From: Draconibacterium orientale
GTDB taxonomy: Bacteria; Bacteroidota; Bacteroidia; Bacteroidales; Prolixibacteraceae
Length of the DNA stretch: 64,000 nt
Direction of reading: 5' to 3'
Assembly (NCBI RefSeq): GCF_000626635.1
Contig: NZ_CP007451.1
Span: 3,171,501-3,235,500 of the forward strand
The notes under the pieces are model-generated. The model saw only the letters and a list, made by a program, of their open reading frames with translations. It ran no database searches and was not told where the DNA came from. The position numbers were made by a program, and so were the translations under genes. Every line of letters begins with the position of its first letter. Position 1 is the first letter of the stretch. Shown here piece after piece: positions 1 to 9,267 of the stretch.

Positions 1-968
1 CAACGGCAGGATTGGCCGGTGTGGCTATGTCGAACCAAACAGGATATCCTTTTGCATTGGATATTGCCGGTTATAACTATACCGAAAGTTTATACGATCA
101 CGACCACGAAAAATATCCGAACCGTGTTCTTTACGGTAGTGAAAACCGTCATGACATAGAAGCCTGGAAAGCAGTAACATCTCGCGATTTTGTGTTTGGC
201 CAGTTTCTGTGGACAGGTATCGATTATTTGGGCGAATCGGGCCGCTGGCCGTCACGCGGTTTTTATTCCGGCCTGCTCGATTTTGGAGGTTTCATTAAAC
301 CACGAGGCTATTTCCGTAAGTCGTTGTGGTCGGATAAACCAATGGCTTACCTCGGAACTTATTCCGTATCAGAAAGAAACAGAGACAGAGGCCCATCGAT
401 GGATGCCTGGCCAATCTGGAACTACGAGCCAGGCCAATCTGTTCGTGTGGTGTGTTACACCAATGCAGCACAGGCAGAATTGCACCTGAACGGTAAAGTG
501 GTAGGAGAGAAGAAGCCGTACAACAACGAAACAGGAATTATTTTCTGGGATATTCCCTATGAGGATGGAAAACTGGAAGTGATTGGCATGGATGAAAACG
601 GAAACAAGGTGAGCCAGAATGCCATACAATCATCAGGTCGCCCGAATGAAATAAAAGTTATTTCCGATGAAACAACGATAGAAAAGGGGAAAGTGGCCCA
701 TATCGTAATTCAGGTGGTTGATGAAGATGGAATACCGGTGATGTTATCTGATGATGAAGTGAGCTGTGAGGTACACGGTGATGCCAAACTGTTGGGTCTG
801 GAGGCAAGCAATAATTCAGATATGACGGATTACACCGATAACAAACAGCGCGTATTTCACGGGCGAATGATCGCTTATATCCGGGCCGGAGAACAAACAG
901 GAAAAGTTAAGGTAGAATTCTCGGCCAACTGGTTAAAGCCGGCAGAAACAAGTTTTGAAATCCGCTAA
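1..968 (+). CDS. Glycoside hydrolase family 2 protein (3' part, beta-galactosidase-like)
   Basis: The gene is cut at its 5' end by the window edge; the frame is open from base 3, and the first TTG at 12 is unlikely to be the true start. What remains is the C-terminal end of the TIM barrel followed by beta-sandwich domains. The glutamate in the motif YGSEN (codon 141-143) fits the GH2 nucleophile, and the following FVFGQFLWTGIDYLGE segment is typical of GH2 barrels. The region from about base 440 (SVRVVCYTNAAQAELHLNGK) resembles the DUF4982 and C-terminal Ig-like domains of Bacteroidota GH2 enzymes. It probably removes terminal galactosyl or glucuronyl residues in the periplasm. It lies convergent to the hybrid regulator of the adjacent SusCD locus, so it belongs to that locus by position. 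The exact substrate cannot be told from the fragment. Confidence 0.85.
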   Translation, partial: TAGLAGVAMSNQTGYPFALDIAGYNYTESLYDHDHEKYPNRVLYGSENRHDIEAWKAVTSRDFVFGQFLWTGIDYLGESGRWPSRGFYSGLLDFGGFIKPRGYFRKSLWSDKPMAYLGTYSVSERNRDRGPSMDAWPIWNYEPGQSVRVVCYTNAAQAELHLNGKVVGEKKPYNNETGIIFWDIPYEDGKLEVIGMDENGNKVSQNAIQSSGRPNEIKVISDETTIEKGKVAHIVIQVVDEDGIPVMLSDDEVSCEVHGDAKLLGLEASNNSDMTDYTDNKQRVFHGRMIAYIRAGEQTGKVKVEFSANWLKPAETSFEIR

Positions 969-1047
969 AGAAATCAAAAAAATCAGTTACAAACTTTCTG
1001 GTTTTTTTAGCGAAATACCTCGCAAGAAGCGACGGAAGTGATAAAAA

Positions 1048-1083
1048 GAAAAGCAACAAACTAATACTGGTTTGTTGCTTTTC
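1048..1083. terminator. Bidirectional intrinsic terminator between GH2 gene and hybrid regulator
   Basis: A perfect 14-bp inverted repeat (GAAAAGCAACAAAC / GTTTGTTGCTTTTC) with an 8-base loop sits between two convergent genes. It has A-rich sequence on its left side and T-rich sequence on its right, so it can terminate transcripts from both directions. Confidence 0.8.
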
Positions 1084-1085
1084 TT

Positions 1086-4000
1086 TTACGATTCTTTCAG
1101 TTTCTGAAGGTATTCACTCGGATTCATCCCAAATTCTTCTTTAAAACACTGGCGGAAATAACTGCTGCTGTTTATGCCAACCTGGTACATAATTTCAGAA
1201 ATATTGTATTGATTGGTTAGCATAAGTTTTTCCGCAAAGTTTATCCTTACTTTTCGGATGAACTCATTGGCAGTTAAATTGGTAAGTGCTTTAATTTTGC
1301 GATACAAGGTGGAGTGGCTCATGTTTAACTGAGCAGCAACATAGGAGATACTCAATTCTTCGTCTTCCAGGTTTTCTTCGATTACAGAAGTGAGTTTTTT
1401 CAAAAATTCCCTATCCAGTTCTCCTATGGATTCATTTAAAATTTCTTGTTTTTGCTTAAATTTTGAAGAGGTTGACAACGAATATTTGTTCCTGGCGTCG
1501 ATTATATTCTTCAGTCGGCTTTTTAGTAGGTTACTGCTAAAAGGCTTGGTTAAATAGGAATCGGCTCCGGCATCGTATCCCAGCTTCTGGTCGAGTAGGG
1601 AGCCTTTCGCAGTTAAAAGAACAACCGGAACGTGACTGGTGCGTACATCCTTTTTCATGAGCTTACACATTTCAATCCCGTCCATAATAGGCATCATAAT
1701 ATCGCTGATTACGATGTCGGGTATTGCATCGCATGCCGTATCAAAACCAATTTTTCCGTTTTCAGCAGAAATAATGGTGTAGGTATCACTTAGTGAATCT
1801 TTAATGTATTCAATAATTTCGGCATCGTCGTCAACAACCAGAATAACACCCTTCGAATTTTCTTCGGTTTCTTCTATATGTGTATCTTCCGGATAGTAGT
1901 GTGTTGCATCGGGATAACTGTTATCTGTTAAAAGCCTCACTTTAAATGTGGTGCCTTCGTGCAATTTGCTCGATACTTCTATTTCGGCGTCGTGCAATTC
2001 AACCATACTTTTTACCAATGCCAATCCAATTCCGGTACCTTTTACCGGGTGTGAAGCATTTCGTGCCTGGTAATACCGCTCAAAAATGTGAACTAAATCC
2101 TGTTCCGAAATGCCATAGCCGGTATCCGAAACTTCAATTTCAGTATAGTCGATATTAGCTTCGGTTTTACGGGTTAACTGCAGTTTTATGCTGCCCTCTT
2201 TTGTGTATTTGAATGCATTCGATAACAGATTGTCCATTATTATGGTAATCACGTCAGGATCGAAGTACATTTCCATTTTTTTATCCGGAACGTTAATCTG
2301 AAAATCAATACCTGCATTTTGGTTCAGGTCTCTGTATTTTTCTCCAATTTCGTAAATGTATTTGGACAAATCGTCCTTTGTAACAGCAAGTTTACGGCTT
2401 TTATTTTCAGATTTACGGAACTCCAGGATTTGATTAACCGTTTGAAGCAAGCGGTTGGCAACACGTTGCATCATGTGCAATTTTTTCGACTGCTCCGGCT
2501 TTATTGAATCATCAGCGATCAAATCTTCCAATGGCCCCAGAATAAGTGTCATTGGGCTTCTGAGCTCGTGTGTGATGTTAATAAAAAACCGAAGTTTTTC
2601 TTCATTTAAATCCTGTTCCTGCTGCCTGCTTTTCTTCTCTAATAACAGATCATTCTCAATTTTTAATTTATTGGCGTAAAAGCGCAGTGCATAGATAATG
2701 AGCGTAACCAGTATAGCTAAGTATAGTAGTTTCATCCACCAGGTTAACCAGATTGGCGGTTTTATTCTGATCGACAGCGAGGTGATTTCCTCGGGCCATT
2801 CATTGTTTTGTATTCTTGTTTTCAGATTGAATGTGTAATTCCCGGGTTTTAAATTACGGAACGTAACTTCTTTTCCTGTATTTACCAGAAACCACCCGTT
2901 GTCTAAACCCTGCATTTGGTAGATAAATTCCACCTTATTTGAAAGGGAATAGTCCAATACGTTAAAATCAATTTGAAATGAGTTTTGATGATGTTTTAAT
3001 TCTATGTCTTGGCCAAAAGGTATTTCGGTAAATTGATTTAGATAGTTTTTGTTGTCGGCGATTGAAAATGAGGTTAGCGCCGCTGTGGGGTTCGGAATGG
3101 TTGTGTGTTCCAGGAACTGATCGAACCAGCTTGTTCCGTTTTGTGAGCCAAAATAAATTTTCCCATTATTTGTTTTTGCCACCGAAGCCGGCAGATAATC
3201 GCCCGGAACAATGCCGTCGCTAACATCGAAATTGCTCACATGCATGGTGTTTAAATCAATGTGGCTTATCCCGTTTATTGTGCTCACCCATATTTCATCT
3301 GCCGTTTTCCCTTCAACAATGCTTCTTATATCAGCGCCTGCCAACCCCGATAGTTTACCCAAACGCATAATTGAATCAGTGTGGATACTGTTAAATAAAA
3401 AAAGATCATTTTGGCTGGCAATCCACATTCTGTTTTTCGAGTCTTTGTAAATGTGGTTTACGGCAAAAAAATCATGCGACTGGCCTAAATTCCGAAGCAG
3501 CTTAAAATCACGATCAAATACACAAAGCCCTCCGGCTAATGTGCCCACCCAAATATTTTGCTCACTGTCTTCAGCAATTGTTCTTATTAAATCGTCTGGT
3601 AAGTCGGAATTTTCGGTAGTATAAACCAAGCTCTTTCCTGATTTGGGATTGTACATGTGCAATCCAATATCGGTGGCAAACCATAAATTGTTCCCCGAAT
3701 CTTCCAGAAAGGAGTATATCGGAATGTTTTTTAAATCGTTAAAAGCGTTAAGCGCTGTAAATTTATCCTGTTTGGTATGGTAAAAATAGATGTCGCCTGT
3801 GGAGGTGCCGATAATTATTTCGTTATTATGTGCCTTGTAAACACTCATAAAATTCTGAGTAATATTGGCATTGTTAATGCTATTTATTTGTCGGCGTTTT
3901 TCTCCGTCTTTATAAATACCAATACCGCCAAATCCGTTTGCCAGCCAAACCCGATCTTTCGAATCAGTGCATATTCCGGGTACTGTTTTGGCATTCAGGC

Positions 4001-5129
4001 TGTTGGTGTTTCCGGTATAGGGTAGGTAACGTATTTTATTAAAGTCGTTTTCGTGTGCAGGAATAAAGTTTAAGCCCGATCCCAAACCTCCGGCCCATAT
4101 GTTTCCGAACGAATCCTGGAAAACGCTCTGCACTGATAATCCGGCTAAGCCATCGGGGGTTTCAGAAGCTAAAATACGATCGAAGGTAACCGATGAAAGG
4201 TCATCGAAAAAGGTGAGCGTTTTTAAATCTAAAATATTCAAACCACCGCCCTCTGTTCCTATGTATAATTTATGATCGGGGGTTTCGATTATTTTCTGTA
4301 TAAAATTATTGGACAGCGAACGGATGTTTTTCGGATCGTTTTTAAAAGAAATCATCCTATGGTTTTCGGGATTGAATAAAGCGAGGCCGTTGCGTGTACC
4401 AATCCATATTCGTTCTTTGGAATCTTTCAGAAAACAGGTTACCGTATTGTCGGGCAGCGATGCCGGATTATCGGGATCGTTTTTGAAATGCAGTGCCGAC
4501 ATGGTTTTAGTGTTGATAATACTAAATCCTTCGGTAACATGTCCAACGTAAATCCTTTCTTCGCTGTCGAATAATACCGTCCAGTTTAAATCCGAACCAA
4601 GGCCCTGTACATTTGATTGGCTGTAGTTGGTAAAACGTTGTGTCTTTCTGTCTAAACGATCGATACCTGCATTGTACGTGGCAAACCACAGGTTTCCTTC
4701 TTTATCTCCATCAATATGGGTAATACCATTTGCACTAAGGTCGTTTTTTGATGGATCACCGTAATCATGCTCATAGTGCGTAAATTCATGTGTTCGATAG
4801 TTGTAGGCATCCACACCGCTTTTTTCCGATGCAATCCACACCACATCGTCAAATTTATCAGCATAAACATAGTTAAGCACATTGCTGCAAATTGAGTTCG
4901 GATCAGCGTCGTTGGTTTTATAAACTTTAAAAGTGTTGGCATCAAAACGGTTTAATCCATCCTTCGTGCTAATCCAGATAAAACCATCATTGTCCTGGGT
5001 TATGCTTACTACGTTAATATTTGATAAGCCGTCTTCTGCACTTAATTTTTTTATTTCAATACCATAGGCCTGATATAAAAATAAAACAACACAAACTAGT
5101 ATAAATAGTATTGATCTGATCAATTTCAT
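1086..5129 (-). CDS. Hybrid two-component system sensor/regulator (HTCS) of the SusCD locus
   Basis: This 1347-residue protein has the full HTCS architecture. It starts with a signal/anchor segment (residues 1-23) and a long periplasmic sensor of two-component-regulator propeller repeats (to about 690; recurring IWIGT/GLN motifs). A Y_Y_Y domain follows (about 700-775), then a transmembrane helix near 790-815 (WWMKLLYLAILVTLIIYAL). The cytoplasmic part has a HisKA domain with the phospho-accepting His in FFINITHELRSPM, an HATPase_c domain (NAFKYT, DTGYG, GTGIGLAL), a receiver domain with phospho-acceptor Asp in VISDIMMPIMDG, and a C-terminal AraC-type helix-turn-helix (NMSHSTLYRKIKALT, FRQCFKEEFGMNPSEYL). 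Such one-protein phosphorelays bind an oligosaccharide in the periplasm and activate the adjacent sus genes. It is divergent from susC at 5882, which fits that job. Confidence 0.95.
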   Translation of the reverse strand: MKLIRSILFILVCVVLFLYQAYGIEIKKLSAEDGLSNINVVSITQDNDGFIWISTKDGLNRFDANTFKVYKTNDADPNSICSNVLNYVYADKFDDVVWIASEKSGVDAYNYRTHEFTHYEHDYGDPSKNDLSANGITHIDGDKEGNLWFATYNAGIDRLDRKTQRFTNYSQSNVQGLGSDLNWTVLFDSEERIYVGHVTEGFSIINTKTMSALHFKNDPDNPASLPDNTVTCFLKDSKERIWIGTRNGLALFNPENHRMISFKNDPKNIRSLSNNFIQKIIETPDHKLYIGTEGGGLNILDLKTLTFFDDLSSVTFDRILASETPDGLAGLSVQSVFQDSFGNIWAGGLGSGLNFIPAHENDFNKIRYLPYTGNTNSLNAKTVPGICTDSKDRVWLANGFGGIGIYKDGEKRRQINSINNANITQNFMSVYKAHNNEIIIGTSTGDIYFYHTKQDKFTALNAFNDLKNIPIYSFLEDSGNNLWFATDIGLHMYNPKSGKSLVYTTENSDLPDDLIRTIAEDSEQNIWVGTLAGGLCVFDRDFKLLRNLGQSHDFFAVNHIYKDSKNRMWIASQNDLFLFNSIHTDSIMRLGKLSGLAGADIRSIVEGKTADEIWVSTINGISHIDLNTMHVSNFDVSDGIVPGDYLPASVAKTNNGKIYFGSQNGTSWFDQFLEHTTIPNPTAALTSFSIADNKNYLNQFTEIPFGQDIELKHHQNSFQIDFNVLDYSLSNKVEFIYQMQGLDNGWFLVNTGKEVTFRNLKPGNYTFNLKTRIQNNEWPEEITSLSIRIKPPIWLTWWMKLLYLAILVTLIIYALRFYANKLKIENDLLLEKKSRQQEQDLNEEKLRFFINITHELRSPMTLILGPLEDLIADDSIKPEQSKKLHMMQRVANRLLQTVNQILEFRKSENKSRKLAVTKDDLSKYIYEIGEKYRDLNQNAGIDFQINVPDKKMEMYFDPDVITIIMDNLLSNAFKYTKEGSIKLQLTRKTEANIDYTEIEVSDTGYGISEQDLVHIFERYYQARNASHPVKGTGIGLALVKSMVELHDAEIEVSSKLHEGTTFKVRLLTDNSYPDATHYYPEDTHIEETEENSKGVILVVDDDAEIIEYIKDSLSDTYTIISAENGKIGFDTACDAIPDIVISDIMMPIMDGIEMCKLMKKDVRTSHVPVVLLTAKGSLLDQKLGYDAGADSYLTKPFSSNLLKSRLKNIIDARNKYSLSTSSKFKQKQEILNESIGELDREFLKKLTSVIEENLEDEELSISYVAAQLNMSHSTLYRKIKALTNLTANEFIRKVRINFAEKLMLTNQYNISEIMYQVGINSSSYFRQCFKEEFGMNPSEYLQKLKES

Positions 5130-5881
5130 TTCTGCTTTAGTTAATCCATTCCAATCACTCGTAAAATTAATGAAATCTTGCGAAGCACCTCTTTGTAAAA
5201 AAAATCAAACAATGGTTTGACCGGTTTTCGGTGGATGAATGATGAGAATGTGACGCATGTGTTCTTAACCTGCTAAGTAGTTTAAATAATCCGAAGTTTG
5301 AACGCAGAATTAAATACTTTTGCGCCTCAAAATTAGAATAGTCATCTGATTAAAAATCGACAGAATAATGTTTAGTGTATTATTGAAAATCCTGAACCTC
5401 TTCCCGTGTTGGCATTTATTTGTCTCTTGTGTGAAACGAACATGAATTTTCCTCATTCTAAATTCACAGATGAAATGGGATAGTTGCGGTTCGAAAAACC
5501 ATTTTTTTCATCAATAAACAGAATTTAAACCAGCTCCTGTGGTACTATTTGCGCCTGTATGGTTTACGGTAGAGAATCTGTTGGGGTGGTTAAAAGTTAG
5601 TAATGAGTAATTTGTAAGTGGCTGATAGTTAGTAATGTATTGGCTGGTGTGAATTTGCGACCCTTTTTGACGGATTTAAGATTAGCCGGAATTTTGCACC
5701 TCGCTACTTTCGTCTGTCTAAAAGCCAATATTATAACGAATAAAACTAAAAGAAAAACAGAAATAAATGTAATAAACTATTCGCTTGCCGATTCTGGCAA
5801 TAAAAAGAAGCACGAATTAAAACCGCTGTTTCTTTTCAAAAACAAAATAATTATTCAAGTTTCTATTAAAACTATTCAAAA
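5130..5881. other. Divergent intergenic region between regulator and susC
   Basis: This 752-base stretch has no convincing gene; a short open frame at 5640-5885 lacks protein-like composition. It must carry the susC promoter and presumably the regulator binding site. The only clear signal I see is the -7-like box at 5315-5322, which would leave a leader of about 550 bases before susC. Confidence 0.5.
5315..5322 (+). promoter_or_regulatory. Candidate Bacteroidota -7 promoter box upstream of susC
   Basis: TACTTTTG matches the Bacteroidota -7 consensus TAnnTTTG and is followed by CGCC, a common context. The nearest upstream TTTG (5297-5300) is only 14 bases away, closer than the usual spacing of about 19, so the -33 element is uncertain. 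Confidence 0.45.
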
Positions 5882-8800
5882 ATGATGGAAAAAAATCGAT
5901 GTATTCATGGATTAAGCCCATGTGTGCAAAAAATGCTCAGACTTATGACGCTAACGGTTTTAATGATGTTCATCTTCAATGTTGGAGTGATGGCATCTGG
6001 AAATACCGTTACGGGTGTTCAGCAAAATTCTATTTCAGGTAAAGTAATCGATGAGTCAGGTGAAACATTACCTGGTGTTACAGTATTACTAAAAGGAACT
6101 ACCAACGGTACTGTTACCAACATTGATGGGCTATTTACCCTTTCGGGAGTAAAAGAAGGTGATGTGTTGCAGTTTTCGTTTGTTGGAATGAAATCGCAGG
6201 AAATTACAATTGCCAGTCAGACTTCAATTGATGTAACCATGATGCAGGAAACTGTAGGTATGGAAGAAGTTGTGGTGGTTGGTTTTGGTACGCAAAAAAA
6301 AGTTAACCTAACCGGTGCAGTTGGTGTAGTTGATAATGAAAAACTGGAAGCACGACCTGTACAAAATGCATCGCAAATGTTGCAGGGTTTGGTTTCGGGT
6401 CTAAACATTAGCCAAACAGGTGGTAGCCTGGAAGATAGTCCAACTATTAATATCAGGGGTACGGCCACTATTGGTCAGGGATCTACCGGATCGCCACTGG
6501 TACTTATCGATGGTATGGAGGGCGATATCAATGCTATTAACCCACAGGATATCGAAAGTATTTCGGTACTGAAAGATGCTGCTGCTTCATCAATTTACGG
6601 TTCACGTGCACCATTTGGTGTAATTTTGGTTACCACAAAAAAAGGTGCCGAAGGCAAAATGGTGATTAACTACAACAATAACTTCCGTTGGAGTTCGCCA
6701 ATTAACGTGCCCGATATGATGGACTCGTACACCTTTGCCACTTTCTTTAACGATGCCAATATTAATGGTGGAGGCGGTGCCTTTTTCGATGAGGAAAGAA
6801 TGCAACGTATTCTTAACTATCAAAACGGATTAACAAGAGACGAAATAATCCAAAACCCGGATAACCCGCAATACTGGGCTGATGGTTATGGCTACGGACA
6901 AGCAAATAACGACTGGTACGATGTGATCTATAAAGATTATTCTTTCTCGCAGGAACACAATATGAGTATCAGTGGCGGAAATAAAGCAATTAAATATTAT
7001 GCTTCAGGAAACTTCCTCGATCAGAGTGGTTTAATGGAGTTTAATACCGATAAGTTTAAACGCTATACAACAACCGTAAAAGTTTCGGCACAACTAACCG
7101 ATTGGGCAAAAGCCACGGTAAGCAACCGTTTTATCCGCGAAGATTTTGGCCGACCAGCTTCCTTAACCAACGACTTATTTGCCGATTTGGCACGCCAGGG
7201 CTGGCCTGTACTTCCCGTTTACGATCCGAATGGATATTTATACTCTTCGCCTTCGCCGGCTTTGGGTTTAAGTGATCGTGGCCGCGATAAAAGTCAGAAG
7301 GACTGGCTTTATCAACAAGCACAGTTAGTGTTGGAACCCGTTAAAGACTGGATAATTACAGGTGAACTGAATTACCGTACTCAAAACGATTTCAGAAGCT
7401 GGGATTTACAGAAAACTTATAACCACGATGTTGACGGAAACCCGGTGTTGTACAGCAGTAGTTCGCTGGTTCATGAACAGGCATTCCGTGAAAACTATGT
7501 GAACAGCAACTTGTTTACCGAATATACTAAAGAAGTAGGCGAAGGACACAATTTTAAAGTGCTTGTGGGTTTCCAGTCTGAAGTATTAAAAAGACGTGCT
7601 ATTTCGGCCGAGCGCAACGGAATTATGGTTCCATCGTTACCAACTTTAAATACAACTTCAGGTACCGATGCCAATGGCGAAGTAACTGCTCCGCTGGTGT
7701 CGGGAGATTATAACCACTGGTCAACACAAGGTTTCTTTGGTCGTATAAACTATAACTATAAAGAACGTTATTTAATTGAAGGTAACCTTCGTTACGATGG
7801 AACATCACGTTTCCGTTCCGACCGACGCTGGAACTGGTTCCCTTCAGTATCAGCAGGATGGAATATTGCCCGCGAACCATTTTGGGAAGATATGCAGGAC
7901 ATAATCGGAACAATGAAACTGCGTGGCTCGTATGGCGAACTGGGTAACCAAAATACCTCAAACTGGTACCCAACTTATGTTACAATGCCTGTAGGAACTT
8001 CAAACGGAGGTTGGTTGGTAAATGGCGTACAGCCTAATACAGCTTCTGCTCCTGGTTTGGTAAGCCAATCGTTAACCTGGGAAAGGGTAAAAAGCTGGGA
8101 CGTAGGTTTGGATATGTCGTTTATCAGCGGAAAACTTTCTACATCATTCGATTATTATACCCGTTATACCAACGATATGGTTGGACCGGCACCTGAGTTA
8201 CCTGTTATTTTAGGTAATAATGTTCCCTCGGTTAATAATACCGACTTAAAAACCTATGGTTTTGAATTGGAAGCAACATGGAAAGACCGTTTGAAAAATG
8301 GCCTGGGTTACAGTGTGCAGGTATTATTATCGGACGCACAAACCGTTATTGAAAAATATCCGAATCCGACCGGAAACCTTGATACTTATGTTGAAGGCCG
8401 TAAACTGGGTGAGATTTGGGGATACGAAACCATTGATATTGCCAGAAACGAAGGAGACATGGAAGCTCACCTGGCTACCTTGCCAAACGGCGGACAGGAT
8501 GCACTGGGCAGCCAATGGGAGCAAGGAGATATTATGTATCGCGATTTAAACGATGATGGTAAAATTGATAATGGTGCCAACACCATTAACGACCATGGCG
8601 ATATTAAAGTAATTGGAAACAGTACTGCACGTTTCCCGTTCTCGGTTGATTTAGCCGCCGACTGGAAAGGCTTCGATATTCGTGCTTTCTTCCAGGGTGT
8701 TCTGAAAAGCGATTACTACATTAACAGCTACTATTTCTGGGGTGCCTGGGACTGGGGCATTTGGTGGTCTTCGGGTTTAACTCAACACGAAGATTATTTC

Positions 8801-9139
8801 AGAGCCGACGCTGATCACCCGCTCGGACAAAACCTTGATGCTTATTATCCACGTCCGTTGTTTAACGGTAAAAACCATCAGTCGCAAACTGGTTATTTAC
8901 AGGATGCCTCTTACATTCGTTTGAAAAACCTGCAGTTTGGTTATACCATTCCGGAGCGTTGGGCTAATTCTATTGGAATTGAGAAACTGCGTGTTTACGT
9001 TTCCGGAGAAAATATCTGGACGGGTACTAAAATGACCAAGATTTTCGATCCTGAAACAGTGTTCAATCCTGACCGATGGACGGGAACAAATTACCCGTTA
9101 AACAGAACTATTTCATTAGGTGTGAGTGTTAATTTATAA
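5882..9139 (+). CDS. SusC/RagA-family TonB-dependent outer-membrane transporter
   Basis: This 1085-residue protein is a glycan-importing TonB-dependent receptor. After a hydrophobic signal region (residues about 18-39) comes a carboxypeptidase-D regulatory-like domain (about 50-127; ISGKVIDESGETLPGV) characteristic of the SusC family. Next is the sequence MEEVVVVGFGTQKK that precedes the plug, the plug domain (DGMEGDINAINPQDIESI, SIYGSRAPFGVILVTTK), and a long beta barrel ending in the aromatic-poor strand ISLGVSVNL. It imports oligosaccharides through the outer membrane with the SusD partner encoded just downstream. I chose the ATG at 5882; a second ATG follows directly and would make no practical difference. 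The divergent hybrid regulator is its probable activator. The glycan cannot be predicted from the sequence. Confidence 0.96.
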   Translation: MMEKNRCIHGLSPCVQKMLRLMTLTVLMMFIFNVGVMASGNTVTGVQQNSISGKVIDESGETLPGVTVLLKGTTNGTVTNIDGLFTLSGVKEGDVLQFSFVGMKSQEITIASQTSIDVTMMQETVGMEEVVVVGFGTQKKVNLTGAVGVVDNEKLEARPVQNASQMLQGLVSGLNISQTGGSLEDSPTINIRGTATIGQGSTGSPLVLIDGMEGDINAINPQDIESISVLKDAAASSIYGSRAPFGVILVTTKKGAEGKMVINYNNNFRWSSPINVPDMMDSYTFATFFNDANINGGGGAFFDEERMQRILNYQNGLTRDEIIQNPDNPQYWADGYGYGQANNDWYDVIYKDYSFSQEHNMSISGGNKAIKYYASGNFLDQSGLMEFNTDKFKRYTTTVKVSAQLTDWAKATVSNRFIREDFGRPASLTNDLFADLARQGWPVLPVYDPNGYLYSSPSPALGLSDRGRDKSQKDWLYQQAQLVLEPVKDWIITGELNYRTQNDFRSWDLQKTYNHDVDGNPVLYSSSSLVHEQAFRENYVNSNLFTEYTKEVGEGHNFKVLVGFQSEVLKRRAISAERNGIMVPSLPTLNTTSGTDANGEVTAPLVSGDYNHWSTQGFFGRINYNYKERYLIEGNLRYDGTSRFRSDRRWNWFPSVSAGWNIAREPFWEDMQDIIGTMKLRGSYGELGNQNTSNWYPTYVTMPVGTSNGGWLVNGVQPNTASAPGLVSQSLTWERVKSWDVGLDMSFISGKLSTSFDYYTRYTNDMVGPAPELPVILGNNVPSVNNTDLKTYGFELEATWKDRLKNGLGYSVQVLLSDAQTVIEKYPNPTGNLDTYVEGRKLGEIWGYETIDIARNEGDMEAHLATLPNGGQDALGSQWEQGDIMYRDLNDDGKIDNGANTINDHGDIKVIGNSTARFPFSVDLAADWKGFDIRAFFQGVLKSDYYINSYYFWGAWDWGIWWSSGLTQHEDYFRADADHPLGQNLDAYYPRPLFNGKNHQSQTGYLQDASYIRLKNLQFGYTIPERWANSIGIEKLRVYVSGENIWTGTKMTKIFDPETVFNPDRWTGTNYPLNRTISLGVSVNL

Positions 9140-9210
9140 TTCTGATTACAAATGAAACGCGCATGAGAAAGATTACCGCATACAGGCGAATGCTTAAAAT
9201 CGTGCGGGTT

Positions 9211-9234
9211 CCCTGTCTGCCGACAGGCAGGCAG
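9211..9234. repeat. Small palindromic intergenic repeat between susC and susD
   Basis: CTGTCTGCC (9213-9221), loop GACA and GGCAGGCAG form a 9-bp stem with one G-U wobble. When translated it gives the C-L-P-T-G-R-Q pattern on one strand and C-L-P-V-G-R-Q on the other, a pattern I recall from spurious translations of a dispersed Bacteroidota palindrome. It lies in the susC-susD spacer and may affect the relative level of the two messages. Confidence 0.55.
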
Positions 9235-9267
9235 CTTATACCTTTAATAACAAACAATTTAAATAAG

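Noticed and set aside
5543-5551. Second promoter-like box TACTATTTG before susC
   Set aside because: The spacing between TA and TTTG is three bases instead of two and no -33 element precedes it.
5640-5885. Short plus-strand frame upstream of susC
   Set aside because: Low-complexity, Lys/Asn-rich translation ending at the susC start; it looks like an AT-rich leader.
9163-9267. N-terminal extension of the SusD protein
   Set aside because: It would place 35 unlikely residues in front of a perfect lipoprotein signal that begins at 9268.
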